7,474 bases of DNA from Deltaproteobacteria bacterium. GTDB lineage: Bacteria > Desulfobacterota > Anaeroferrophillalia > Anaeroferrophillales > Tharpellaceae. Of this stretch, positions 1 to 6,088 are shown one piece after another. The DNA lies in contig DAOWIX010000089.1 in the NCBI GenBank assembly GCA_030640695.1, positions 1-7,474 on the forward strand, read 5' to 3'. The first letter of the stretch is position 1. Each line of letters opens with the position of its first letter. The position numbers and the translations under genes were made by a program. Under the pieces are notes generated by a model. The model ran no database searches, was not told where the DNA came from, and worked only from the letters and a program-made list of their open reading frames with translations.

Positions 1-1238
1 CAGTCCATCTTTTGCCAATCTTCGTTAAAACTGCCAAAATCGTGGATCTTTTTGTAAAGGGGCGAGCCTGGAAACGGTGTGAATTTAGCGACGTTAAGTT
101 CATCTATAGGGAGAGATTTCAGGTAGGCGATTGAACGTCTGACACTTTCAGTAGTTTCACCTGGCAGACCGACCATGAAGAGTCCCTTGACCCGGATGCC
201 GCATTTTTTTATCAGATGTATCTGTTCAGCCATGAAATTGAGATCGACCTTCTGGCGATGACGGCTTAAAAGGTTGGCGTCACCACTCTCGATGCCTAAG
301 CTGATCATCCAGCAACCCGCCTTTCTCATCATTGCCAACATCTCGGCATCAATATGCTCGGCCCGAACTGCGCAGTTAAATGTCATATCCAGGGGGCGTG
401 ATTGCAAGAGTTGACAGAGCTCGGTCACCCGTTCCCGATTAAATGTGAACTGGTCGTCGTAGAAATTGACATGGCGGATGCCAAAACGGTTTTCCAGGTA
501 CTCCAGGTGGCGGTAGAGATAGGCAGCCGAATTGTAGCGAAAACTCCGGCGAAAAACCGAACGGTCGCAATAGCTGCAGGCGTAGGGGCAGCCGCGACTC
601 GAAATACAACTTGTATTGGGGGCTTTGGGGTAATTGAAAATCGGTAACCGGTAGGTTTTGGGAAAGCCAATAAGTTTTTCGTAGGCCGGAAAAGGGAGTT
701 TGTCAAGCTCTAAGGCGATCTCGCGAAAACCTGAAAACTCAGCCTTTCCGGTAGTATTCCAGAAAACCAAACCGGGAATTGTCGAGCCGTTTTTCGGCTC
801 TTCCATAAGCTGAAAAAGCGTCTCTTCACCTTCTCCGACAATAAAATAATCAAAAGCCGGGTAGTCAGTCAATAATTTTTCACGCAATGCGGAGACGTGG
901 GGGCCGCCGCAAAAGGTGCGAATGCCGGGTAGAATCTCTTTGGCTATAGCCGCCAGCCGAACTCCATCAAGAAAACTGGAGGTTGTACAACTGAAGCCGA
1001 CCCAGGCTGGTTGCATCATTTCAAGATAGGTTTTTAAACGGCGTTCAGCCGTCAGGGGAAAGGCGAAACAATCAAGGATGTCGGCCTTTTTACCCCGCTC
1101 TTCAAGGTAGGCGGCAATACTGGCAAGACCCAAAGGCGGCATCAGATTGGCTTTTCTGGCAATATCAGCCTTGGCTGCTGATGCCTGATAACCCAAAGGG
1201 TGGACGAGAAGGACGCGTTTTTGGTTAAGGTGTTCCAT
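1..1238 (-). CDS. B12-binding radical SAM protein, 3' end beyond window
   Basis: The frame stays open on the minus strand from an ATG at 1238-1236 to the window edge, giving 412 codons and no stop. Residues about 8-145 look like a cobalamin-binding (Rossmann-type) domain: VLLVHPLG start, CGGPHVS near 110-115, and VGEGEETL at 134-141. The radical SAM core follows, with the canonical CX3CX2C cluster motif GCPYACSYC (C217, C221, C224), then NFYDDQF (258-264), GIESGD (315-320) and MVGLPGETT (355-363). These bind a [4Fe-4S] cluster and S-adenosylmethionine. The family includes methyltransferases and other radical enzymes; the substrate cannot be told from sequence. The cobalamin domain lacks an obvious DxHxxG motif, which is common in this class. 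An in-frame TAA lies two codons upstream, so 1238 is the first possible start, but no Shine-Dalgarno is visible. Related proteins are usually about 450-500 residues, so perhaps 40-90 are missing. Confidence 0.93.
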   Translation of the reverse strand, partial: MEHLNQKRVLLVHPLGYQASAAKADIARKANLMPPLGLASIAAYLEERGKKADILDCFAFPLTAERRLKTYLEMMQPAWVGFSCTTSSFLDGVRLAAIAKEILPGIRTFCGGPHVSALREKLLTDYPAFDYFIVGEGEETLFQLMEEPKNGSTIPGLVFWNTTGKAEFSGFREIALELDKLPFPAYEKLIGFPKTYRLPIFNYPKAPNTSCISSRGCPYACSYCDRSVFRRSFRYNSAAYLYRHLEYLENRFGIRHVNFYDDQFTFNRERVTELCQLLQSRPLDMTFNCAVRAEHIDAEMLAMMRKAGCWMISLGIESGDANLLSRHRQKVDLNFMAEQIHLIKKCGIRVKGLFMVGLPGETTESVRRSIAYLKSLPIDELNVAKFTPFPGSPLYKKIHDFGSFNEDWQKMD

Positions 1239-1252
1239 GTTTTTTTAGCTAT

Positions 1253-1282
1253 AAAGGCCGGGTTTCAGGCCCGGCCTTTTTT
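1253..1282 (+). terminator. GC-rich hairpin with T-tract, terminator-like
   Basis: A perfect stem pairs 1253-1262 (AAAGGCCGGG) with 1270-1279 (CCCGGCCTTT) around a 7-nt loop, and T runs on to 1282. This is a textbook intrinsic terminator for plus-strand transcription. No plus-strand gene ends here, because 1-1238 is coded on the minus strand. It may stop antisense or read-through transcripts before the gene at 1455. Read on the minus strand, the same hairpin lies in the leader of the 1238-1 gene, about 15 nt before its ATG, followed by a weaker TTTATAG tail. The structure is plain; its role is inferred. Confidence 0.6.
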
Positions 1283-1454
1283 GTCTCAATGGTTAATTCA
1301 TTGGGTGAAAATTCTTCTTTCATAGGGAAAATATCATACCGTTCTTGATCTTGCAACGCTTTTGTGGTGGTTTTGACGGGTGTTTACCTATCCTGGCTTT
1401 TGGTGGGGCGTTTTCAGATTGCTTTCAGATGTCGGAATCGTTATAGATGGAAGC
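1283..1454. other. Divergent intergenic gap
   Basis: This stretch separates the minus-strand radical SAM gene (with its leader hairpin) from the plus-strand radical SAM gene. It should hold promoters for both directions. On the minus strand a TATGAT lies at about 1338-1333, a possible -10 box, but without a convincing -35 at 16-18 nt. A GTG at 1380 opens the frame of the downstream gene 25 codons early. No repeat or RNA gene was recognised. Confidence 0.4.
1419..1447 (+). promoter_or_regulatory. Possible sigma70-type promoter before the 1455 gene
   Basis: TTGCTT at 1419-1424 and TATAGA at 1442-1447 are separated by exactly 17 nt. The expected transcription start would fall at about 1453-1455, on the ATG itself, which would make the mRNA leaderless or nearly so. 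That would fit the weak ribosome-binding sequence here (GGAAG ends only 1 nt before the ATG). Both boxes are imperfect, so this is a tentative call from sequence alone. Confidence 0.25.
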
Positions 1455-3032
1455 ATGTCTGAAATTATCTTAATTTATCCTCCGGTTGCCAAACCCTGTG
1501 AAGCTCCGGGCGGGATTGCGAAACTTGCCGGAGCCTTGCGTCGTCACGGCGCCGACTGTACGGTTGCTGACTTTAATCTTGAAGGGCTGCGGTTTCTGCT
1601 CGGAGAGCCTTTGCAAGCCGATGATACCTGGAGTCGGCGGGCGCTGCGGCATGTCGATAAAAACCTTGCAGCCCTTGGCGACCCCCGCCTCTATCAAAAT
1701 TTCGATCGTTACAAACGGGCGGTGGCCGATGTCAATCGGGTACTGGAGATGGTTGGCAGAAAAAATGGTGTCGGCTTATCTCTGGTTAACTATCAGGACG
1801 AGTCACTTTCACCCCTTCGCAGTAGTGATCTCCTGGCCGCCGCCGAACGTCCGCAGGAGAATATTTTTTTCCCCTTTTTCAGTGAAAGGTTGTCACAGCT
1901 CATTGAGAAGCACGGACCTTCTGTTATCGGCTTTTCCTTAAATTATTTGAGCCAAGCGCTCTCTACATTTGCGCTGATCGGATTTTGTCGGCAGCGCTAT
2001 CCGGAGCTCTCCGTGGTGGTTGGTGGCGGTCTGGTGACTTCGTGGCGGAGTCGGCCAAAAGATGAAAAATCAAACTGGCGCAATCTCTTTGCCGGTCTGA
2101 TTGATCATTTGATAGGTGGGCCGGGAGAGAGTGCTCTGCTGGAATTATTGGGGCTGGATGTATCGGAAAATGAAGTAGAAAGTGAATATGTAGCGTCCGA
2201 TTATGACGATTTCTGCGGTTCCGATTACCTCTCTCCCGGTTGGATTCTGCCCTATGCGGCATCGTCCGGCTGTTACTGGAATCGCTGTTCGTTTTGCCCG
2301 GAAAAGGCGGAAGGGAGTCGCTATCGGCAGAGAGCTCCGCAAACCGTCATTAAAGAACTTGGCAAATCAGTGCAAATCACGCGACCGACGCTTATCCATT
2401 TTCTTGATAATGCTATAAGCCCGGCCCTTATGCGGGCCTTGATCAAGCAACCACCGGGGGTGCCATGGTACGGTTTTGCCCGCATAAATGATGATCTTTG
2501 CGAGCTCGACTTTTGCCACAAATTGCGGCACTCAGGTTGTGTTATGTTGAAATTGGGGATTGAGTCGGGAGACCAAGAGGTTTTACAGGCGATGCACAAG
2601 GGTATCTCTTTAGAACAGGTTGCGGTCGTTTTAAATAATCTGCAACGGGCCGGGATTGCGACCTATGTATATCTTTTGTTCGGAACGCCGAGCGAAACTT
2701 TGTCTGCAGCGAGGCGGACGCTTGATTTTGCGGTTCAGCATAGTCAGGCTATCTCTTTTCTTAATCTTGCGATCTTCAATTTGCCGTTATACTCTCCAGA
2801 GAGTAAGGAGCTTGAGGTTTGCGATTTTTACTCCGGCGACCTCTCCCTCTACAGTGATTTTATCCATCCACGCGGCTGGCAGCGTAAAGAGGTGCGGCGC
2901 TTTCTCGATCAGGAGTTTAAACGCCATCCGGCGATATCCGCAATTATCAAACGCGATCCTCCCTCTTTCACCTCCAATCATGCGCCATTTTTTGCCGCAT
3001 TGGCGGTAAAAAAGGAAGGTTGGTATGCTTGA
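1455..3032 (+). CDS. Radical SAM protein with B12-binding-like N-terminus, CX4CX2C cluster motif
   Basis: A 525-residue protein from ATG 1455. The N-terminus (EIILIYPPVAKP, then GGIAKLAGALRRHG) and HLIGGPGESALLELLG near 218-233 resemble the cobalamin-binding domain of the B12-dependent radical SAM class, with a roughly 100-residue insertion (about 60-150) between its halves. The radical SAM core starts at SGCYWNRCSFCPEK: cysteines 273, 278 and 281 give CX4CX2C, one residue longer than the usual CX3CX2C. It continues with IHFLDNAIS (314-322), KLGIESGDQEVL (366-377) and YLLFGTPSET (406-415). It probably cleaves S-adenosylmethionine reductively; product and substrate are unknown. The frame also allows GTG 1380, but the 25 extra residues do not fit the family, which begins close to the first beta strand. 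The stop overlaps the next gene by 8 nt, so the two are probably cotranslated. Confidence 0.9.
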   Translation: MSEIILIYPPVAKPCEAPGGIAKLAGALRRHGADCTVADFNLEGLRFLLGEPLQADDTWSRRALRHVDKNLAALGDPRLYQNFDRYKRAVADVNRVLEMVGRKNGVGLSLVNYQDESLSPLRSSDLLAAAERPQENIFFPFFSERLSQLIEKHGPSVIGFSLNYLSQALSTFALIGFCRQRYPELSVVVGGGLVTSWRSRPKDEKSNWRNLFAGLIDHLIGGPGESALLELLGLDVSENEVESEYVASDYDDFCGSDYLSPGWILPYAASSGCYWNRCSFCPEKAEGSRYRQRAPQTVIKELGKSVQITRPTLIHFLDNAISPALMRALIKQPPGVPWYGFARINDDLCELDFCHKLRHSGCVMLKLGIESGDQEVLQAMHKGISLEQVAVVLNNLQRAGIATYVYLLFGTPSETLSAARRTLDFAVQHSQAISFLNLAIFNLPLYSPESKELEVCDFYSGDLSLYSDFIHPRGWQRKEVRRFLDQEFKRHPAISAIIKRDPPSFTSNHAPFFAALAVKKEGWYA

Positions 3033-3426
3033 TCATAAAAAACTGGCAGTAATTCACATCGTCAAAAGAGAGTTGGGCTTTTCCGACGAAGAGTATCGCG
3101 ATTTTCTCGAAAACTCCTGTGGGGTGCGCTCAGCCAAAGAGCTTAATGAGATAACCTTTCGCCGTCTGATGCGTGATTTTGCCAGAAGCCGCCACTATCG
3201 TCTCAATGTAGAGGGGCTGACGGTTCGCCAAAAACTTTTTATCCTTCACTTGGTCGAAGAGCTTGGTTGGAGTCGCAGCCATTTTAATAATTTCCTGCAC
3301 AAATACTACCACAAAACTGATGTCGATAGTTGCAGTAAAGAGGAAGCGAGTAGGGTGATAGAGTCGTTAAAGCAGGTAAAGAGTCATCACGGATCCAAAG
3401 AAACAAAGGCAGAAGGCCCAAAGTGA
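3025..3426 (+). CDS. GemA/gp16-like (DUF1018) small protein
   Basis: A 133-residue basic protein. It resembles the phage Mu GemA/gp16 family (DUF1018) by pattern: KLAVIHIVKRELGFSDEEYRDFL at the start, a SAKELNE segment at 36-42, then LTVRQKLFILHLVEELGW (65-82) and EEASRVIESLKQV (106-118). In Mu the family is linked to regulation of host and phage gene expression, but its biochemistry is poorly known, so no molecular function is assigned. A strong Shine-Dalgarno (AAGGAAGG, 3013-3020 region) precedes ATG 3025, which overlaps the end of the radical SAM gene. No other phage gene is nearby, so this is an orphan, apparently domesticated copy. Its two halves look like diverged copies of one helical unit. 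The last 15 residues are polar and probably disordered. Family call moderate; gene call firm. Confidence 0.85.
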   Translation: MLDHKKLAVIHIVKRELGFSDEEYRDFLENSCGVRSAKELNEITFRRLMRDFARSRHYRLNVEGLTVRQKLFILHLVEELGWSRSHFNNFLHKYYHKTDVDSCSKEEASRVIESLKQVKSHHGSKETKAEGPK

Positions 3427-3457
3427 AAATTGAAAACTTTGCGCATTCTGCCTTTTT
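3405..3457. terminator. Hairpin terminator between convergent genes
   Basis: AAAGGCAGAA at 3405-3414 pairs perfectly with TTCTGCCTTT at 3446-3455, and an inner stem pairs CAAAGT (3419-3424) with ACTTTG (3436-3441). A T5 tract ends at 3457, giving an intrinsic terminator for the plus-strand pair. The 5' arm lies inside the last codons of the GemA-like gene and the stop codon (3424-3426) is in the structure. Read on the minus strand it lies just beyond the leuB stop with a poorer T-tail, so it may serve both directions. Confidence 0.75.
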
Positions 3458-3484
3458 AGGTTTTTGTATCTAATTCGTTAGAGC

Positions 3485-4558
3485 TTAAATACGACTTAAG
3501 ATTGCATCACCCATCTCTATAGTATTAACCACTTTGTCTGGGTTGACGGCAATATCTCGGGTGTGAATACCATCTTTCAGAGTGTTGGCAACAGCGTTGT
3601 CGATGGCGTCAGCCGCTTTATCGAGGGAGAAGCTGTAGCGTAGCATCATGGCGGCCGAAAGGATCTGGGCGATCGGGTTGGCGATGCCTTGGCCTGCGAT
3701 ATCGGGGGCCGAACCACCGGCGGGCTCAAAGAGGCCGAAGTTGTCCCGGTTGAGGCTGGCCGAAGCTAAAAGACCCATCGATCCGGTCAGCATGGCGGCT
3801 TCATCTGAGATGATATCGCCGAACATATTGCCACAGAGCATGACATCGAACTGGTGCGGATCTTTGACCATCTGCATAGTTGCGTTATCAATATAGAGGT
3901 GGTTTAAGGTGACGTCGGGATACTCTTTGGCGATTTCGATTACAACTTCACGCCACAAGACCATAGTGGTCAGGACATTGGCTTTGTCAATAGACGTTAC
4001 CAGGCCGCGCCGCTTGCGGGCGGCGGCGAAAGCTAAATGTGCAATGCGCTCAATTTCTCCGCGAGTGTAGACCATAGTATCGAAAGCTTTTTCATCTTTT
4101 CCTTGGCCTTTCCGGCCTTTGGGTTGGCCAAAGTAGATGCCGCTGGTCAATTCCCGGACGCAGAGAATATCAAAGCCATCTTTAACGATATCAGCCCTTA
4201 ACGGGCAGGCCGCCACCAGAGATGGATAGACCCGGGCCGGGCGGAAGTTGCAGAAGAGATCAAAATGTTTGCGTAAAGGTAAGAGTGCGGCTCGTTCCGG
4301 CTGTGCGGCCGGCGGCAGGTTTTCCCACTGTGGTCCTCCGACCGAGCCAAAGAGAATTGCATCACTCTCCTCACAGATCTTCAAGGTCTCCGGCGGCAGG
4401 GCCAAACCATGATTGTCAATAGCGCAACCGCCGACATCGGCGAAAGAGTATTCAAGTTTAAAGGAGAATTTTTTCTCTACCGCGTCAAGCACCTTGAGCG
4501 CTTCCCGCATCACTTCCGGGCCGATTCCGTCCCCGGCCAAAACCGCAATTTTTTTCAT
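3485..4558 (-). CDS. leuB: 3-isopropylmalate dehydrogenase
   Basis: A complete 357-residue protein, normal family length. It oxidises and decarboxylates (2R,3S)-3-isopropylmalate to 2-oxoisocaproate with NAD, the third step of leucine synthesis, in the cytoplasm as a dimer. Seen in the sequence: LAGDGIGPEV at 7-16; substrate arginines R96, R106 and R135 with the VRELTSGIYFG signature and Y142; K192 in SIDKANVL; metal-binding D224, D248 and D252, with GDIISDEAAMLTGS as the family core; and the NAD loop EPAGGSAPDIAG (278-289) followed by GIANPIAQILSAAMMLRYS. The GSAPDIAG loop separates it from isocitrate dehydrogenases. Start ATG 4558 has a good AAGGA Shine-Dalgarno at 4566-4570. leuA, leuC and leuD are not in the window; it is transcribed alone or with the reductase gene upstream. 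No leucine-rich leader peptide was seen in its 211-nt upstream gap. Confidence 0.97.
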   Translation of the reverse strand: MKKIAVLAGDGIGPEVMREALKVLDAVEKKFSFKLEYSFADVGGCAIDNHGLALPPETLKICEESDAILFGSVGGPQWENLPPAAQPERAALLPLRKHFDLFCNFRPARVYPSLVAACPLRADIVKDGFDILCVRELTSGIYFGQPKGRKGQGKDEKAFDTMVYTRGEIERIAHLAFAAARKRRGLVTSIDKANVLTTMVLWREVVIEIAKEYPDVTLNHLYIDNATMQMVKDPHQFDVMLCGNMFGDIISDEAAMLTGSMGLLASASLNRDNFGLFEPAGGSAPDIAGQGIANPIAQILSAAMMLRYSFSLDKAADAIDNAVANTLKDGIHTRDIAVNPDKVVNTIEMGDAILSRI

Positions 4559-4644
4559 TTTAAAATCCTTGTTGGTTTGCTCAGTTAATTTAAGACTTCA
4601 AAAGCCTTTGTCGAGATATCGTTGGTATTTTTTTTGACTCACTG

Positions 4645-4774
4645 TCTGACGGCAAAGAAAAGGCTTTAGATTTGAGGCGCTCAAGGTTTGAGGAATGAGG
4701 CGTACAGATAGTACGCCGCAGTGACGAGAACCGCAGAGCAACGAAGAAGATGAAGCCTTTTCTTTGTCGTCAGG
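4645..4774. repeat. Long palindromic element (130 nt), unknown family
   Basis: The outer arms 4646-4668 and 4751-4773 pair over 23 consecutive positions with only two G-T pairs. Inside, GCTC (4679-4682) pairs with GAGC (4736-4739), GGTT (4685-4688) with AACC (4729-4732), and the apex GGCGTAC (4699-4705) with GTACGCC (4711-4717) round an AGATA loop. The whole block would fold into one long stem with internal bulges. It fills most of the leuB-reductase gap and its right arm covers the reductase stop codon (4770-4772). Neither strand has a T-tract straight after the structure, so it is not a classic intrinsic terminator. It could be a dispersed palindromic repeat, a small non-autonomous mobile element, or a structured RNA. 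No transposase or clear target duplication was seen. Confidence 0.8.
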
Positions 4775-5735
4775 TCATGCGAATGGCGAACTGGGGACAA
4801 TATCCAACACAATAGCCGCAACGCAGACAGAGGTCGGGGTTGATCTTTGGTTTTATCTCTTCAGACTCTTTGGTGATGGCGTGATTGGGGCAGGCTTCGA
4901 TACAGCTGCCGCAATCTTTGCAGAGAAAATCGACGATCTGGAAACATTTTTCTTCGATAACGAGTTCTGGAAGATTAGCAATCTCATCCGGTGAAGCCTT
5001 AAAGTAGGCCAGATTGTAGTCAACTTCAGCTTGACTCACCATGCCCATAGCAATTGGTACCTGACTGATATTGCGGACATAACTTACCGCTTCGTGGTAC
5101 TCTTTAACGAGACAGCCGCCGCCTAAGGCCTTCATGAAGTAGACACCTTTATTTCGGGCTACGCAGAGTTTGATCGCCTCTTCCATCTCGGCGACCGTGC
5201 CGTAGAGAATTCCGGTGCCATTTTTATTGATGATCGGAAAGACGATGTCGACCTCGTCAATTTCAGCTGCCAGGCGGACGGTCGGTACCGAGTGAGTGCT
5301 GATGCCGACAGCTTTGATGAGCCCTTGCTTTTTGCAGTCAAGCAGGGCCTGCCAGGCCCCCGAACGTTGCTCAAAGACATTCTCATCTTCTGGAACCCGA
5401 GCGGCATGGAGATGAAAGATATCGATGTAATCGATCTCCAACGCCTGTAAAGCCTCTTCCACCGCCTTCCGCATCCCGGCATAATCTAAAGCCATCGATT
5501 TGCTGACAATGACCGGTCTTAACTGAGCTTTTTTTAAGGCCAGGCGGATCGGTTCATAGGTCTGGTAGAGTTCAGCCGTATCGATAAAATTGACCCCGCC
5601 ATTAAGAGCCCGAAGGATAATTTCGGCGCCCTCTTCGGCCGGGATGTTTTTCTGTAACGGCCCCATCGGCAGCGCCCCGAAACAGAGTTCACTGACCTCT
5701 ATCCCGGTTTTTCCTAGGGTCATCTTTTCCATCAT
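4770..5735 (-). CDS. Aldo-keto reductase with C-terminal 2[4Fe-4S] ferredoxin domain
   Basis: A complete 321-residue protein. Residues 1-250 form an aldo-keto reductase barrel starting MTLGKTGIEVSELCFG, with the catalytic tetrad D52 and Y57 (NFIDTAELY), K79 (VSKSM) and H110 (FHLH). Residues 264-320 are a bacterial ferredoxin domain with two motifs: C272, C275, C278 and C282, then C303, C306, C309 and C313 (each CX2CX2CX3CP). The family is predicted to pass electrons between a carbonyl/alcohol substrate and ferredoxin-level carriers in the cytoplasm of anaerobes; the physiological substrate is not known. The loss of about 60 barrel residues compared with typical AKRs is made up by the ferredoxin tail. 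A GAGGT Shine-Dalgarno lies 5 nt before the first of two adjacent ATGs, so either may be used. It runs the same way as leuB, 211 nt apart, with the palindrome between them. Confidence 0.93.
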   Translation of the reverse strand: MMEKMTLGKTGIEVSELCFGALPMGPLQKNIPAEEGAEIILRALNGGVNFIDTAELYQTYEPIRLALKKAQLRPVIVSKSMALDYAGMRKAVEEALQALEIDYIDIFHLHAARVPEDENVFEQRSGAWQALLDCKKQGLIKAVGISTHSVPTVRLAAEIDEVDIVFPIINKNGTGILYGTVAEMEEAIKLCVARNKGVYFMKALGGGCLVKEYHEAVSYVRNISQVPIAMGMVSQAEVDYNLAYFKASPDEIANLPELVIEEKCFQIVDFLCKDCGSCIEACPNHAITKESEEIKPKINPDLCLRCGYCVGYCPQFAIRMT

Positions 5736-6088
5736 TTATTACCTCACTATAGGGGATGATTTCGCAAATATTCAAAGGAGCACTGTTTTGATTCTGGGTA
5801 AGATGTTTCTTTCTCTAGCGCAATTGGCGGCAGAAAGTCAAATTGTGATATTGATTGCTCGAAGGAGTTGGCAAGAAAAGTTCTTAAGGGTGTAAAGGGT
5901 GAAGATAATCTGGTAGGAGAGAAATTTGTGTACTCAATTGTGTTAATTTTGTCTTGAAAGGAGAGTGAATGTGGGTTATGGGGTAGGTTAAGCGAAGTTT
6001 GTGTAAGGATGTTGAAATTATGACGAAAAACAAGTATGATCTTTTTTTGTAAATCATTTGATTTGTAGTCTGAAAAAGGGAGAGGTAT
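5736..6088. other. 353-bp divergent intergenic region
   Basis: This AT-leaning gap lies between the divergent reductase and secreted-protein genes. Its right end holds the promoter and ribosome-binding site of the secreted-protein gene. The middle (about 5770-5990) is rich in purine runs such as AAGGAG and AAGGGTG, but has no coding frame worth calling: the one plus-strand frame crossing it starts inside the reductase gene. No tRNA, strong hairpin or recognisable riboswitch was seen. A reductase promoter must lie in its left part but no convincing box pair was found. Confidence 0.5.
6012..6040 (+). promoter_or_regulatory. Sigma70-type promoter of the secreted-protein gene
   Basis: TTGAAA at 6012-6017 and TATGAT at 6035-6040 are separated by exactly 17 nt. 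The start of transcription would be near 6047, giving a leader of about 40 nt with a GGGAGAGG Shine-Dalgarno at 6078-6085, 3 nt before ATG 6089. Both boxes are close to consensus, so constitutive housekeeping-type expression is plausible. Confidence 0.6.

Noticed and set aside
425..706. Minus-strand frame of 93 codons inside the first radical SAM gene
   Set aside because: It is a shadow in another frame of the 1238-1 gene, which carries the full radical SAM motifs.
1249..1323. A 24-codon minus-strand frame (ATG 1323 to TAG 1249) ending 10 nt before the radical SAM start, a possible leader peptide
   Set aside because: It has no ribosome-binding sequence, and its last third is simply the GC hairpin. 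Nothing shows it is translated.
1380..1454. GTG 1380 as the start of the radical SAM gene, giving 25 more residues
   Set aside because: The extra residues do not fit the family, which begins close to the first strand (EIILIYPP), and a promoter-like box pair lies inside this stretch. A GGTGG before the GTG keeps it possible but less likely.
5743..5754. CTCACTATAGGG, identical to the core of a T7 RNA polymerase promoter
   Set aside because: The upstream half of the T7 promoter does not match and no phage polymerase gene is near. A chance 12-nt match in an AT-rich leader, or vector-like coincidence, is the simpler reading.
5590..5895. Plus-strand frame of 101 codons crossing the reductase start into the gap
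   Set aside because: Its first half is antisense to the reductase, it has no matching ribosome site, and its product has no recognisable pattern.
5876..5895. TTGGCAAG-type sequence near 5868-5886 as a sigma54 promoter
   Set aside because: The -24 part is suggestive but the expected TTGC at -12 is missing.
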